Assembly: GCA_035610835.1 (NCBI GenBank)
Contig: CM069452.1
Location: 26,479,121-26,543,120, forward strand
Direction of reading: 5' to 3'
Origin: Ophiura sarsii
Lineage: Eukaryota > Echinodermata > Ophiuroidea > Amphilepidida > Ophiuridae
DNA: 64,000 nucleotides
Part shown: one piece after another, positions 52,069 to 63,978 of the stretch
Layout: each line of letters opens with the position of its first letter
Position numbering within the stretch: the stretch's first letter is position 1
The notes under the pieces: generated by a model
The model's database searches: none
What the model saw: only the letters and a program-made list of their open reading frames with translations
What the model was told of the DNA's origin: nothing
Made by a program: the position numbers and the translations under genes

Positions 52069-53659
52069 GATTTGTGTAGGCCTCTTGTATCGCACTTGAG
52101 ATTCCCATTCAAGAAGTGTGTGTTGCCGACCCACGCATCGCTGATTCACAATTCTTTTTACGGAAGAAAATAATCATTGACCAGAAGTGATAGTACAGCT
52201 TATGCTGGCCCCGTTTGCTCATGGAAATGCAATACAGGGAACATTAAGCACATATTTTTCATGTCAAAATGGAGAAATTTCATTCGAGTTTGTCTTTCTT
52301 TAATTTCCTGTGAATATTTCTGATGTTTTCGTGAAGTATAAAATATTTTCTTTCATATTACAACTTTATTATATGTGTCAGGTTGCGTTACAAATAGCAA
52401 TTGTGCTATAAACATTCTCTAGATTATGATATGAATTATTCCATATAAACAATAGGATGCATGGGCGAATGAGAGGGCGGGTTAAACATGTCTGATTCCT
52501 GGTTAGGATGAGTATCAAACCATAACATCAACAATTGTGAAGGTGACGGTGATAACATTTCAGTATATAGTGTTACACATCGCAAGAAAACGTGATATAA
52601 ATTAGCAACTATGTTGTCAGTAATGACGATATATACCTAGCGGATATCATGTTAAGTGCATTTAATGGCGGTAAAATGTATATAATCACGCTAATGGACT
52701 TTAATGGAAAACGTATTTCAGAATAAAAGCACCTTTACCACGTGAAGCCTCTACTTATACGAACATTCTCAAGAGCAAAACAACTTATCCTTCAATGGAA
52801 TCCTAATAGTTTCCTCAAAAATCTACTGGCAAAAGCTTGCCTGCAGGATTCAAAGGGTGTACAATAAACCATGCACTAAACCAAACCAGTCATCTGTAAC
52901 AACAGCAGTCAATACAACAGTCAATGCATGTTTCCCCATGCACGGAATGGAACCGGGCACTTAACATTGTTGATCATTCAACAAGAGGTGACATGGTCTA
53001 TACATTAACTAAAACGGAATAAACAGCTACGCTTGCTATATCGGCTTCGATTTATGTGTTTCCATGGTGTTATGATGACGAACTTGAAAAGAGTTGCTAA
53101 GTTATGGAGTATGCGGAGAGCCCTTTAGTAATACTGTTAGATATTCCTACGAAGTTAAACGGTATAGAAAGTATTGCTTATTTTCGCAACTGGTATGCTA
53201 CTCTTCTTATATCCGATGAAATCGATACTTCAAACCCTTCACGTACGTATTCCACCTTACATTGAGTGATTGGTCACCTCAACATTCACCCGACGGGTCA
53301 CATTACACAAGTCTAAAGCATGGACCCTGTTAAAATATCATAACGTATCACAAAGTAGACTTCCCCATGCCCGGATCCCCGCACAATACAAACAATAGCC
53401 CGTAGTGCATAACGAAAGTAATACCGTCAATCCATGCTTTAAATGCAATTGCATTTCTTCAATTTACACAATTTAGAATTATGTTTTGGATTTCAAAAGC
53501 CCCGATATTATGACTTACCAATATCAAGAGTATTAGATTGGTTAGCAGTGTTATGTAGCAATAGTGATCAGGTAGCCCTGTTTTGTTGATTGTATTATCA
53601 AACAAACAAAACAAGATCACACATCTGTAGACATCCATCGGTACACAATGCATCTAGGC

Positions 53660-54132
53660 CAGGCCTTCTCAATTAGATTTTGTGAAGCACCACTTTTGAG
53701 ATGTTAGTGATCTAGAAGCGCCACTATACCTGCGAGCGTAGCGAAGAACGGCTGGGGTCCAGGGGCAAAGCCCCCTGAAAGCTCATGGGTTTACCCCTTT
53801 TAAGAGACTAAGGAGAGCTATATTTCCATGCAAAATGGTACAAGAAATAAAGAAATGTTGATGGTAAAATGTACAAAATATGGTAGCAAATGTAGTGATA
53901 ATCAATAGGCCTACTACTAATAATTATGACTTACCCCACTGCAGTTAGTGGTTGAAGTGGCTCTTCATGCTTCTTGCGATCTGGTTGAAGTTGGGGATAT
54001 ATATTTGTTTTAATTTTTTTTAAATTTATTTATTTATTTATTTTTATTATTATGATTATTATTTTATGTTTTCATGCGTCCCTCCGTGCGCCACTCGGAC
54101 TGATGCAATGCGCCACCATTTGAGAAGGCCTG
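53660..54132. mobile_element. hAT-like element, superunit 3 copy
   Basis: Same ends and flanks as 38233-38639, so the insertion predates this duplication. It retains about 66 bp lost from the other copy, including GTCCAGGGGCAAAGCCCCCT, itself a small palindrome. Confidence 0.78.
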
Positions 54133-55740
54133 ATCTATACATACAAACTTTGGACTGTTTTATCCAGGTGTTCAATTTTTCATTTTCATCACCTCGCTTT
54201 GATATTTTATGCCCTGGAAACATTTAGATTTGATTATCGTTTTATCAGTAACATACACAGGTGTAACTGTCTGGATTTCCCCAGATAATTATCAAAGTAG
54301 GGCAATGTTATTAGCATTGTATTGGATGATTGAAACTTATTATGTATTAAAATTGATTTTCAATTCCGATGAGAATTGTTTTCATTCAGTGAACGTGTAT
54401 TTAGAATGTTCGGTCTACAAATGCAGGTCACCGTTACTACATTCCTATACATGGTGGTCTGTTGGAGTCATCACCAACATGGGCTCAAAAAGGCCACTAT
54501 TTCGCTAAAGAAATAGGTATTTATACTTAAGATAATTGCACTAGAATAGAATGATTATTCAGAGTACCCTTAAACTCATGGGAATGTAGTAGGGAAATTT
54601 ACTAAAATGCTAATAATGAGAAAAACAATAAAATCATCCATAAGATGGAATACCTCAGTGTCATATCGTAAATATTGTTGAGTTGAAAAGCCCCAAGTCT
54701 TAGTTGAGAGCTGACGTCAAATAGTTTGATGAAGTGCTCAGTTGAGCATGAAACTGTCACAAGTGAGTAAAATAATTTTACTTATTATTATACATCAACC
54801 AACTTGGATTTGTCAAGATGAAAAAAACCCCCAACATTTCTACAATAAACATTTTAATTCTGGTTTTTCAGGTGTTTATCACATTTCCATTATTCCGTGC
54901 CCTGTCGGCATTTTAGTTTCATCATTTTATCGTAAGCTTTCTCTAAAAGCCTTTCGTATGTATGTATAGATAATGATTGAGATAGAGTAATATTATTAGC
55001 ATATTTTTATTGGACAATTGAAGAGTTGATGGTTGAGATTGATTACAAATTATATCATAATAAGATTTGTGGCAAGCAAATGTATTGTTCGTATGCCCCG
55101 TGTGGTACGCTACTAGGTGACACAGCAAATAGCGAAACATTTATTTTGAAATTCAAAATAACACATACGGTATAGCTAGAAATACCTAGACTCAAATATA
55201 TTGCATTTATACTATCCACTTTGTCCATTACGTTACAGGTTGATTTTGAATGTCCAATAATGTTGAATCGTAATATGTGCGGTTTCTCAGATATTTTTGT
55301 GCCATAGTGATTTCTAGAACAAAGATGCAGATACCAGGTGCATTGGATCACGTGACTGAGTATCATACAAATGGGTAAAGTATCAACTATCGTGAATGTG
55401 TTTTCTTACCTTTGAAAGTACATTATTATCCATCTTAATATATTTTTGTATCGTATCACTATCAGTGACGATCAGTAATGAATGATAACATTCATGAGCC
55501 ACGTTTGATGATAAACACAACCAATATTGAACACTTCCGTTCCTATCATTGAGTTGACGTTCAGAATTTTAAGTTGTCGGGTTCGTTTAATCATTGCTTC
55601 ATGAAAGCCTTCTCTTCATCACATATCGTCGCTTCACGTCATTTCATGGAAAAGTGAAGGATTACATTGGTAAATTACGTTTATATCTACTCGTATCAAC
55701 ACATATGGACGTGATAGGTAATTCATTTCCCGGTAGCATG

Positions 55741-56262
55741 TGTCACGACCCGAGTTAGCTCGGACTTTACAATTAAACGATTTACTATACACAAAGTTTA
55801 TAAACAACAGTTTAATATAAAACAAAAATCATGAATAAACAATGCAACACATTTAACGCGCTCAGTGATCACTGATTTAGTTGGCTAAGTGCACTTATCG
55901 TTTGTATAACATGTTCCACCAGAAGATTAGTTGTCGCGGGCTCAAGAGTGTTATTAAATGTCTTCAGTATCATCGGCAAAACACAGAATAGTCAGTTCTC
56001 CAGCAGTGAAGTTCCGTCCTGGACCGGTTTACAAGTCTGCCTTAGACTACAGAAGTTAGTCTGCAGTGCCGTATCTTCTATTAAGTTCTCCGATCTCATT
56101 CAACAGGGATGAGCTATTATTTGAGTCCTGTCACAGACAACAGAAGTTTCTCGCAGTGCCGTATCTTTCTATTACATTCTTAAGTTTTTCGATCTCATTC
56201 AACAGGGATGAGCTATTATAATAGTCCTGCCAACAGAGGTTTCTCTCGCAGTGCCGTATCTT
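55741..56262. mobile_element. Truncated copy of the same LTR
   Basis: Starts TGTCACGACCCG with GCATG before it (55736-55740), exactly as at 39983, so it is a duplicated insertion. It keeps ~75 bp absent from the other copy (55763-55840). It stops matching right after the third GCAGTGCCGTATCT and the 3' end with TGACA is missing; a different minisatellite follows. Confidence 0.8.
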
Positions 56263-56263
56263 A

Positions 56264-56720
56264 ATAATTTGCTTCATCAGTATATGAGGCGTTTGCTTCA
56301 TCAGTATATGAGGCGTCGAGCTTAAATAATAATTTGCTTCATCAGTATATGAGGCGTCAAGCTCAAATAAGAATTTGCTTCATAAGTTTATGAGGGATCA
56401 AGCTTAAATAATAATTTACTTCATCGGTAAATGAGGTTCAAATTTATAGGATAAGTTGCTTCATCAGTATATGAGGGCGTCACCTAAATAATAATTTGCT
56501 TCATCAGTTTATGCGGCGTCAAACTTAATTAATAATTTGCTCTAACAGTTAATATGACGTCAATTTTAAATAATAATTTGCTTCACCAGTAACCGAGGTT
56601 TAAATTTATATGATGAGTTGCTTCATCAGTATATAAGGCTAGTGTTGATGGTCTACACACGATAAGTCGTGTAAACGATGCACTGGGTAGTTCGCTTCAT
56701 TTGAATATGAAGGTTCTAGT
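56264..56720. repeat. ~58-bp minisatellite
   Basis: About eight decayed units: AATAATTTGCTTCATCAGT, ATATGAGGCGTC, AAGCTTAAAT. Units shift between ~25 and ~60 bp. Found only in superunit 3, abutting the truncated LTR. Confidence 0.82.
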
Positions 56721-57640
56721 TAACACATGGACAATATTTTCATTTATATAGGAGGCTACTGTTTTGTCACTCTCCCGTTCAGGCTGGTAGTTCAGGGGTG
56801 TAGCGATAACAGGACCGCGGTTAAAATGAATGTTTTTATAAATTTGGCAAAGATTAAAAAATATTTTGTTTGAGTTTAATTTCTTTCCTGGATAAGGCGA
56901 ACAACTCATAGGCAGTTTTGTAGCGATGAGGACTGTTCCACTAGACTATTAGGTGGTCTTTTACACCATTGATCAGTCTTGTAGTTCAAGGGTAACTGCA
57001 ATAGGTCAGCAGCAGAAATCAATGATCAATTAATGAAGCATATGACCAATACCCTCAGCAGAGTAACATCATACTTGGTAAATAATATAACACCTCAAGA
57101 AGCGGTATAGACAATAGAGTAGCACAAATAGCTCAGATTCATAAAAGCAGAGCCTTTTCATCAGTCGAGCAGTTGAAGTAGATAGTAACAGAAAATAAAA
57201 CATTTCAAGAGGGAAGCAGTGGTCATGCCTTGATACATATATTAAAGTAAATCGTAGTTCACAGTAACATAGTTCAAAATTAGGATAAAGTAATTCTCCA
57301 TCAGTTTAGTAGTTTTGAGATAATGATGCATATATTCTTAGTTTGGATATTAAATTATGGAGCTTAGTTGTTCTCAACTTTTTGAATGGCCAGGTGCTTG
57401 CATAATTAAATTGTAGTACTACTACTACTACTATAATTAAATTGTAGTAGTAGTCCTTATATAGTTATGTGGAGGACTTTTAGTACAGGGAGAGGGTGGA
57501 AGGAGGTGCCAGAGCGCTTGATCTTGATGTTATGGAATGGCACCTCGGCCTTTGAGCCATTTAAGTTCATGTACAAGTTTTGATTCTATGCATCTCTGCA
57601 ATAAACATCCCCGGTATTGCATATCTTTGTGTTTGTGTAT
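56721..57640. other. Superunit 3-specific stretch
   Basis: No counterpart in superunits 1 and 2. Contains a CTA microsatellite and its complement (57416-57450). The right end has AATAAACATCCCCGG, reminiscent of an LTR or UTR end, but no matching partner is visible. No coding frame recognised. Confidence 0.5.
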
Positions 57641-59537
57641 TAATTGTGTCGATCTAATCATCTTTAGCATTATCATTTCGTGCCTTGATGGCATTTTCAT
57701 TTGAGCGTTTTGTCGTTATCAGTTGGCCTAGCTTTCTCTAGATAAAATCTAAATAGAGTAATATTATTAGCGTCATTTTATTGGATTGAAGAGTTGATTG
57801 TTGGGATTAATTACAAATTATATACAGACAAATCCCTTTTCACGGATATCCAAATTCTAATGAGATTTGTGACAAGTAATATTGCACATTCACTAATTGC
57901 GGATTTAAAGTACGCACCCTTGGGAACAAGATAATTTGATACCACAAGCTAATTTCCGCATACAGATCCTCTAAGACATACTTGTAATTGCTAGATCGGA
58001 ATAATGTGTAGGTTCATCGCAGCCATCACCAAAAATGAATCACGACAGACACGCTGTAGCAGTAAAAGGAGACTTGTTTGTGCTCTAGATTATGTACTCA
58101 AGATAACCATCTTAGTCAATTGTCGGTTTTTCTTTTACTTTATCGCAGGCGGAAATGTTAGTAATAAATAACTATGGCTTTTTCTATTACATTTACACGT
58201 TTGGAATTTTATTACATCGCACTTTTGTATTTTAAACCATGTCAATGAGTCAAATGCTGTTACTAAGTAAGCCCGTTTCTGACGGCCAATGTCACATACT
58301 AAACCTTTATAAATTTCTCTGGTTGTAACTTGGTTGAAAACGAAGTATTTCCTACGTTAGGGTTAGTTTAGCGTTGCCAAAATGTTGTTTTCGTAACAAA
58401 ATGTTTGACGTGACATCTATATAAAACCAATCATTAAACAAGGTTCTGACGTTGCATTGACAACATGCCTGTCAAATCTTCAAAATGCCTGCCGGTTGGT
58501 ACATGGTATCAGATATGGCTTCCATTGAACTCAGTTCTTTTTAGTTTTGTCCTTGAAACATTGTTGGATGTGTTTCGCAACTCAATCAAGGTTTAGCAAA
58601 ATATTAATCGTGTTTACGCGATAATTGATCACGTGAACTGAATATGTATGTATAATTAAGTACACCTAGGACAAGGAAATCAAACACGTGCTCGCGGTAT
58701 GAGCTATTACTATGAGTTTCGCACCAATGTGCTGTCTTTGCTGTCAACGTACCTTAGAATCAGTGACGATGAGTTATAAAAAAAAAGAATGTACACACCA
58801 TAATCATGAGCCATTTGACGATTAACCCATCAAACAGTCAACGCACCCGGGTAAAGCTTTTGAATCGTTCATTTGACATTGAGACTTGTAATTTAGTGTC
58901 GTGGTTGTTATTAATCACTGTCTCATGAAAGCTTTTTACTCATCACCTCTCGGCGCTCCATGTCATCATGCAGTCATGGCAAAGTGAGAATAACATCAGT
59001 AAAAATGGAAGTTATGGCTAAGTTACTTTCTTCTAAATTGATCCATTCATTTCGAGGCTATGTTTAATTTATTAAAGCAAAATTCGACACATTGATTTTA
59101 TGTAGAGTGGCAATGATTATTATATGGATAAAACAAAAGATAGCATAACTCCATAATGAAGACAATTACGGGAATGCACCTTCATATATCGGATTGAAAC
59201 ACATTGGATGGTACTGTCAGTTTTTCGAGTTGACTCTTCCACTTATTCTATTTTCAATATCCGGTATTTATAAGTGCCACGTGGCTCATTACCCGAAAAA
59301 TTAAAATGGCGGGTGTTAGTGACGAGAACGATTCGATTTTGATGCGCTTTTGTTTGAAGAAAACGCCAGTAAAAAGGCGTTCAATGGGTAGAAGAAAATC
59401 AGAAATTTGCGAAATAACTGTGAAATGTCTGACAGAGACAGTTTGGTCACATCAGATAACGCCGGTAATGGCGTTTTTGTTTCCACTGCGACCAACTTGG
59501 GCGTTTAACCTGCATTTGAAAACAATAGCTCCACCTG

Positions 59538-60180
59538 CTCTCTAAATGTAAAACGAGTGGAAAAAGTGGAAATTCACTCGAAAAGGAGTGAAGGGAGTGA
59601 AACGCAGGACAACCCGTACAACCCGCTTTAGAGTGGAAAATTTCCACTCTAAAATGAGAGTGAAAGTTAATTTTTCACTCTCAATACAGTGGAACATTGT
59701 CATATAAAATCCCCTTTCACTCCTTTTAGAGTGTTTTTCCACTCAAAAACGTGTTTTAACTTTGTCCTGCGTTTAAAGGTAGATGACCCGATCACATTTC
59801 CGATTTTCAACTTGAAGTTTTCTATTCTACATGAAAGGTCATCCTTAAAAAAGTCGTGTTCCAAAGTTTGAGTTGCATAGCTCTAATGGTTCTTATTTTA
59901 GACGCACAAGATGCTGTGAACTGCACCCATTGAGTTGTACACAAACTATATCGGTGGTATACCACCGTTCGCGGTAATTCGACGTTATTTCATCGATTTC
60001 TCCGTAATTATACCGATTTAGGCCGTCAAATTTCAGTATGATGATGAGAAAAATACGAGCTTTCATATGATATGAAAATCTCCGTATGTTTGAAATAATT
60101 CTGTGTTACGAAAATGTGATCGGGTCATCTACCTTTAACTCCTTGAAAGAGTGGAAAACCACTCTTTTACATTTAGAGAG
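59538..60180. mobile_element. TIR element rich in GAGTGGAAA/CACTC motifs
   Basis: Ends CTCTCTAAATGTAAAA and complement, with TG at both junctions. The motif GAGTGGAAA or its complement repeats through both arms. It hosts the nested element at 59777-60134. No clean empty site, because flanking text in the other superunits has diverged. Confidence 0.78.
59777..60134. mobile_element. Nested 358-bp element with TTAA duplication
   Basis: Ends AGGTAGATGACCCGATCACA (and complement), TIR ~23 bp, flanked by TTAA at 59773-59776 and 60135-60138. TTAA duplications are made by piggyBac and Kolobok transposases; the terminus alone does not choose between them. Lies inside 59538-60180. Confidence 0.85.
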
Positions 60181-60705
60181 TGGGTAATTCTTGTGGCTAT
60201 TTTCCGTTACATGATACCAATCCCTCTGTTCTACATATCGTTGCATGTCCAATGGTGATCTATATACATCAGATGACCTATTATTTGACTTATACGATGT
60301 CATCTTATCAAATGTGACATATAACAGGGGCGATTAGATAAGTCATCGACTAAAACAGAACAATGTTATAATAGTTATTCAGCACTGTCATTAATGTTTA
60401 TATTGAGGTATTTAGGTTTTTATATAGATCACACTGAAAAATAAATTGGTGTCACAGCGACGCCTTCTTGGAGTCAACTGTAAATGACACTTACAAAGGC
60501 GTTATTTTGACTCCAAAATTGGTGTAATCGTCAATGATATGGGTTTGCACATAATTTACGGTGACACCGTTAAGTGTCCGACGGACACCTTTCAGTGATC
60601 ATTTAGTGATTTACACCAAAACTTGTGTCAGATTAATTGAAATAACTCCAAGGGCGTCAATAGTTGGCGGGAAAGCTCACGGTTTTTAGAGGTGTCGAAG
60701 CAGCA

Positions 60706-60990
60706 TGACACCAATTGGTGTAATTCTGACACCAATTGGTGTAATTCTGACACCAATTGGTGTAATTCTGACACCAATTGGTGTAATTCTGACACCAATT
60801 GGTGTAATTCTGACACCAATTGGTGTAATTCTGACACCAATTGGTGTAATTCTGACACCAATTGGTGTAATTCTGAGACCAACTGGTGTAATTCTGACAC
60901 CAATTGGTGTAATTCTGACACCAAATTGGTGTAATTCTGCCACCAATTGTTGTAATTCTGACACCAATTGGTGTAATTCTGACACCAAAT
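60706..60990. repeat. 21-bp palindromic minisatellite, ~13 copies
   Basis: Unit GACACCAATTGGTGTAATTC plus T; the ACACCAATTGGTGT part is self-complementary. The 21-bp period contains no stop in several frames on both strands, producing 7-residue repeat frames that are artefacts. Confidence 0.93.
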
Positions 60991-61052
60991 TGGGCGTCTA
61001 TCAACATATCAACGCATGCGTTTTCTCGTCGCCATTTTGTTTGCATGTTACG

Positions 61053-61432
61053 AGCCGGTAAGACTGGTAAGTACCGATCTGCTCCATTTCCAGACATTTT
61101 TGATAATAATTATGATACAATTAGCGTAATGTAAGCCTTGTTCATGTTGTTTAATATTGCGCCAACTAACTGATGAAATGAATTACAATTTCATAGTCAG
61201 ATACTAGCATTTTGTTGGACTGTGTGTCAGTGCATGGACCTACTAGTAGTACTATGTGTGTGTTCGTCATGCATGCATACGATGATATGTGCAACATTAC
61301 ATGTAGCCCGATTTATCTGGCTCAGTGGTCATCTTTTTCATACGGACGTCTTACATTACGCTAATTGTATCATACTTATTATCAAAAATGTCTGGAAATG
61401 GAGCAGATCGGTACTTACCAGTCTTACCGGCT
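61053..61432. mobile_element. Nested inverted repeat, ~85-bp arms
   Basis: AGCCGGTAAGACTGGTAAGT and onward through GTAATGTAAG (61053-61137) is matched in inverse at 61349-61432 with only a few differences. About 210 bp of unrelated sequence lies between. Probably a small non-autonomous element inside the CACTG element. Confidence 0.82.
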
Positions 61433-63681
61433 CCTAAACATGTGCTATCTCAATATGACTCTTAATATGACTCCGAAAATGGGTCCTCAGGTAACCACAC
61501 AAAGGTGTCAAAATGAATAGGACACCCAAAGGTGTCATATTTGACACCCATAATGGTGTCAATTTGACACCCATAATGGTGTCAATTTGACACCTTTAGG
61601 GTGTCAAACTCAATATGACACTTAAGAGAGTCAATATTACACCCCATTTGGGGTGTAATGGCATTTTCGAAAATGGGTCCTCAGGTAACCACCCAAAGGT
61701 GTCAAAATGAATATGACACCCAAATGTGTCATATTTTACACCCATAATGGTGTCAATTTGACACCTTTAGGTGGCCAACTGAGGACCCATTTTTTGACGC
61801 TTGTTTTAGTGTCAAAATGACACCAAATTATTTTTCAGTGCATGTTGTTCTTCTCCGTGGCGTTAATTACATAAATAATTCTTTATTCTAGACGCTGGAG
61901 CATTTCATCAGGAAAAGCAAATTTAAATCTTTTAAAATGTTTTCCCCAAAACGATCCAAGATGAACACAAATCGCTATGGACTTCAACTTGACATCTAAT
62001 TACCTGCATACGTCTTTCAAACTCGCTACAGATTACACGTTTGCGATTTGCAAACGCCTCAGTTGTGCGCGCACAAGGTTTAAAATAAAAAAATTCGGAC
62101 CAGTTATAAACCGTCGGGGTGGGGAGGGAGGGATGGAGATCAGTATCCGACCGCGTGTCACACCACTGGGATACAAGGTAACACACGAAATAGCAAATAT
62201 TTTAATTTATTTCAGTAACCAAGAACTGAAATTCAATACACATAACTTTGTCATACCTGCGACCAATAGTGAGTAGCAGAAGAATAGCGCCGCTACTTCA
62301 TTGAGATGAGGTGTAAATCAAAGTTTTGAGAGCATCAAACCGGAATAAACTACTAGACTAGTAAACTACAAAATGTGTACGCTACATCTGTCACCTGCCC
62401 AAATCCAAGAGTAAATTGAAGCATAACTTTATAATTTATAGACATTCTTCAAGTCTCTCTCGTGTAGTCATCTCCATCTTCTTTTTGGCTAAAGTTTCAA
62501 TACCTAGTATGCCAAATACCAGTCAGGACTTTACTTGTAATTAAATATGAAGTCACACTATTGACCCTAGCCACTGCCCATCCTATGTGTCTAACACCCA
62601 TCTAGACTGCTTGTGGTAGGTTGTGGCTCAAACCCCATGTCACTGATCATCGCAGTCACTGATTGCGTCATATCACTGACGCCCCCGGTCACTGATTGCC
62701 CCACCACGAGAGACTTGAGAAGTATGTTATTAAAGCCAAATGTCCAGCTCTAGAGGTGTGTTTTCTGATGTGCCAATCAAAATGTCGAACCTTATATTCC
62801 ATTATTCAATGGACTGTGACAAAATCGTATTATTACATGTATGTATTTCATTTATTGCAAGTGTCAGAATAAAAATGTCATCATCTAGTGAACCTTTGAT
62901 AGAGAAATCAATGTTTAACAAAAATCAAATAGTTCCATGTCATGAGACAACCTGATAACAATTAATATAACTAGCAAATTATTTCCCCATACAAATAAAT
63001 TGGTTTGCCTCTTACTGTTCAGTGTTCATTACATCATACAACTAGAGAGGCAAAGTTATTTTGGGAGGTTATAAGGTGATTTTGATTGGCCAGAGACCCT
63101 AGAGGAAGGGTCTGTCGATTGGCTTACCAATTTGTCTACAGTGTTTCAAAATGTGCTGTAGGCATCAATTACGGAAGTGCCAAGGCTGGTTGGGCTAGTC
63201 GGCTAGTGAATGTGTAGACTGAGACCCAGTCTGCTGTAATGTATATTAGACTTGTATCCAGTTCGCACACTATTTTTCTGAGTACAGCAGTAAGCATGGT
63301 AAGGGTGAGTGATCAGCCTGTAACCAAGGCTAAATGTTTACAGCAACTAAATAATAAGATTGACGATTACATACATAATGTCGATCAATGAGAGATTTGT
63401 TATCATTGTCTGACTAGCATGGTTATGTTTGTACCGATATTAGTAGTTTATTGTGGCAATATCTAACTAAGGCTCTGCATATCTCGTAGTTTAATGGATT
63501 CATTGCGGACTACTGAACTTTGTTTAACAAAACTATAAGAAGCTATAAAAATTATTTTCACTTTTATGTTGACATATTCCTAATATCCTACAAGCGCCCT
63601 CTTGCGAGTTGATAAGTTGTTCTTGGTTCTTTAAACGGCTTCGGTAAGGGGCAGATATGCTTCAAGACGTATTGTTACGGT

Positions 63682-63978
63682 ATGAAACTGTACTTGTATA
63701 TTGAAGGCTATCAGCGCAATAAAAAGGTGGGAATGGGAGGGCAAGCCGTGGTTATAACAAAATGGTTCTCTTTAGATACGATGAAGAAGGTCTTCACATT
63801 GACGGTCAGGCTTATAAATCTAAGCGCTATGCCCGCTGGGTGCGCCATTACTATGATTATTAAACCAGGTAAGAAATCTGGGGATGATGAGGATAATGAA
63901 TATTGTAACAAGTGCACAACGTCTCACCTTACACGTGAATGTCAACGTCTCATAAAAAGAAATCGTGATATACATTGA
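63682..63978 (+). other. Uncertain open frame with knuckle-like C-x2-C-x3-H-x4-C
   Basis: A 98-codon frame ends with CNKCTTSHLTREC, one residue short of the usual CCHC zinc knuckle spacing. Superunits 1 and 2 have an early stop in the same frame and diverge before the knuckle. A second frame over the same DNA also stays open for 33 codons. I cannot recognise a family. It could be a gag-like remnant or chance; the window ends 22 bp later. Confidence 0.2.

Larger units (their letters stand above)
51610..52070. mobile_element. Superunit 3-specific insertion ending in a tRNA-like segment
   Basis: Superunit 2 continues from GTGCCCTTAA (36210) into ATGCAACGAGAG; here different DNA intervenes up to TTTGTGTAGGCCTCTT. 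A tRNA-like head (51998-52068) and a 28-bp palindrome lie at its right side. Ends and class are not defined, and some original sequence has been lost. Confidence 0.5.
60432..61840. mobile_element. 1.4-kb CACTG-ended element built of GGTGTCA palindromes
   Basis: Ends CACTGAAAAATAAATTGGTG and (complement) CACTGAAAAATAATTTGGTG, flanked by CA at 60430-60431 and 61841-61842. Superunits 1 and 2 (~30840, ~46950) read GGTCATGTTG and GGTCAGGTTG, empty. CACTG ends and a 2-bp duplication suggest the CACTA/CMC group, tentatively. The interior carries a 21-bp minisatellite, a nested inverted repeat, and many ACACC/GGTGT blocks. Non-coding. Confidence 0.85.

Noticed and set aside
59306..59545. Frame beginning MAGVSDEN with a good start context
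   Set aside because: The first ~20 codons align in superunits 1 and 2 (30380, 46498), but most differences change the amino acid and both copies stop after 21 codons.
60706..60990. CRISPR-like regular repeat
   Set aside because: No spacers: units are contiguous, palindromic and in an animal-type genome.
60628..61097. Long frames with 7-residue repeats on both strands
   Set aside because: Produced by the 21-bp minisatellite, whose unit lacks stops in several frames.
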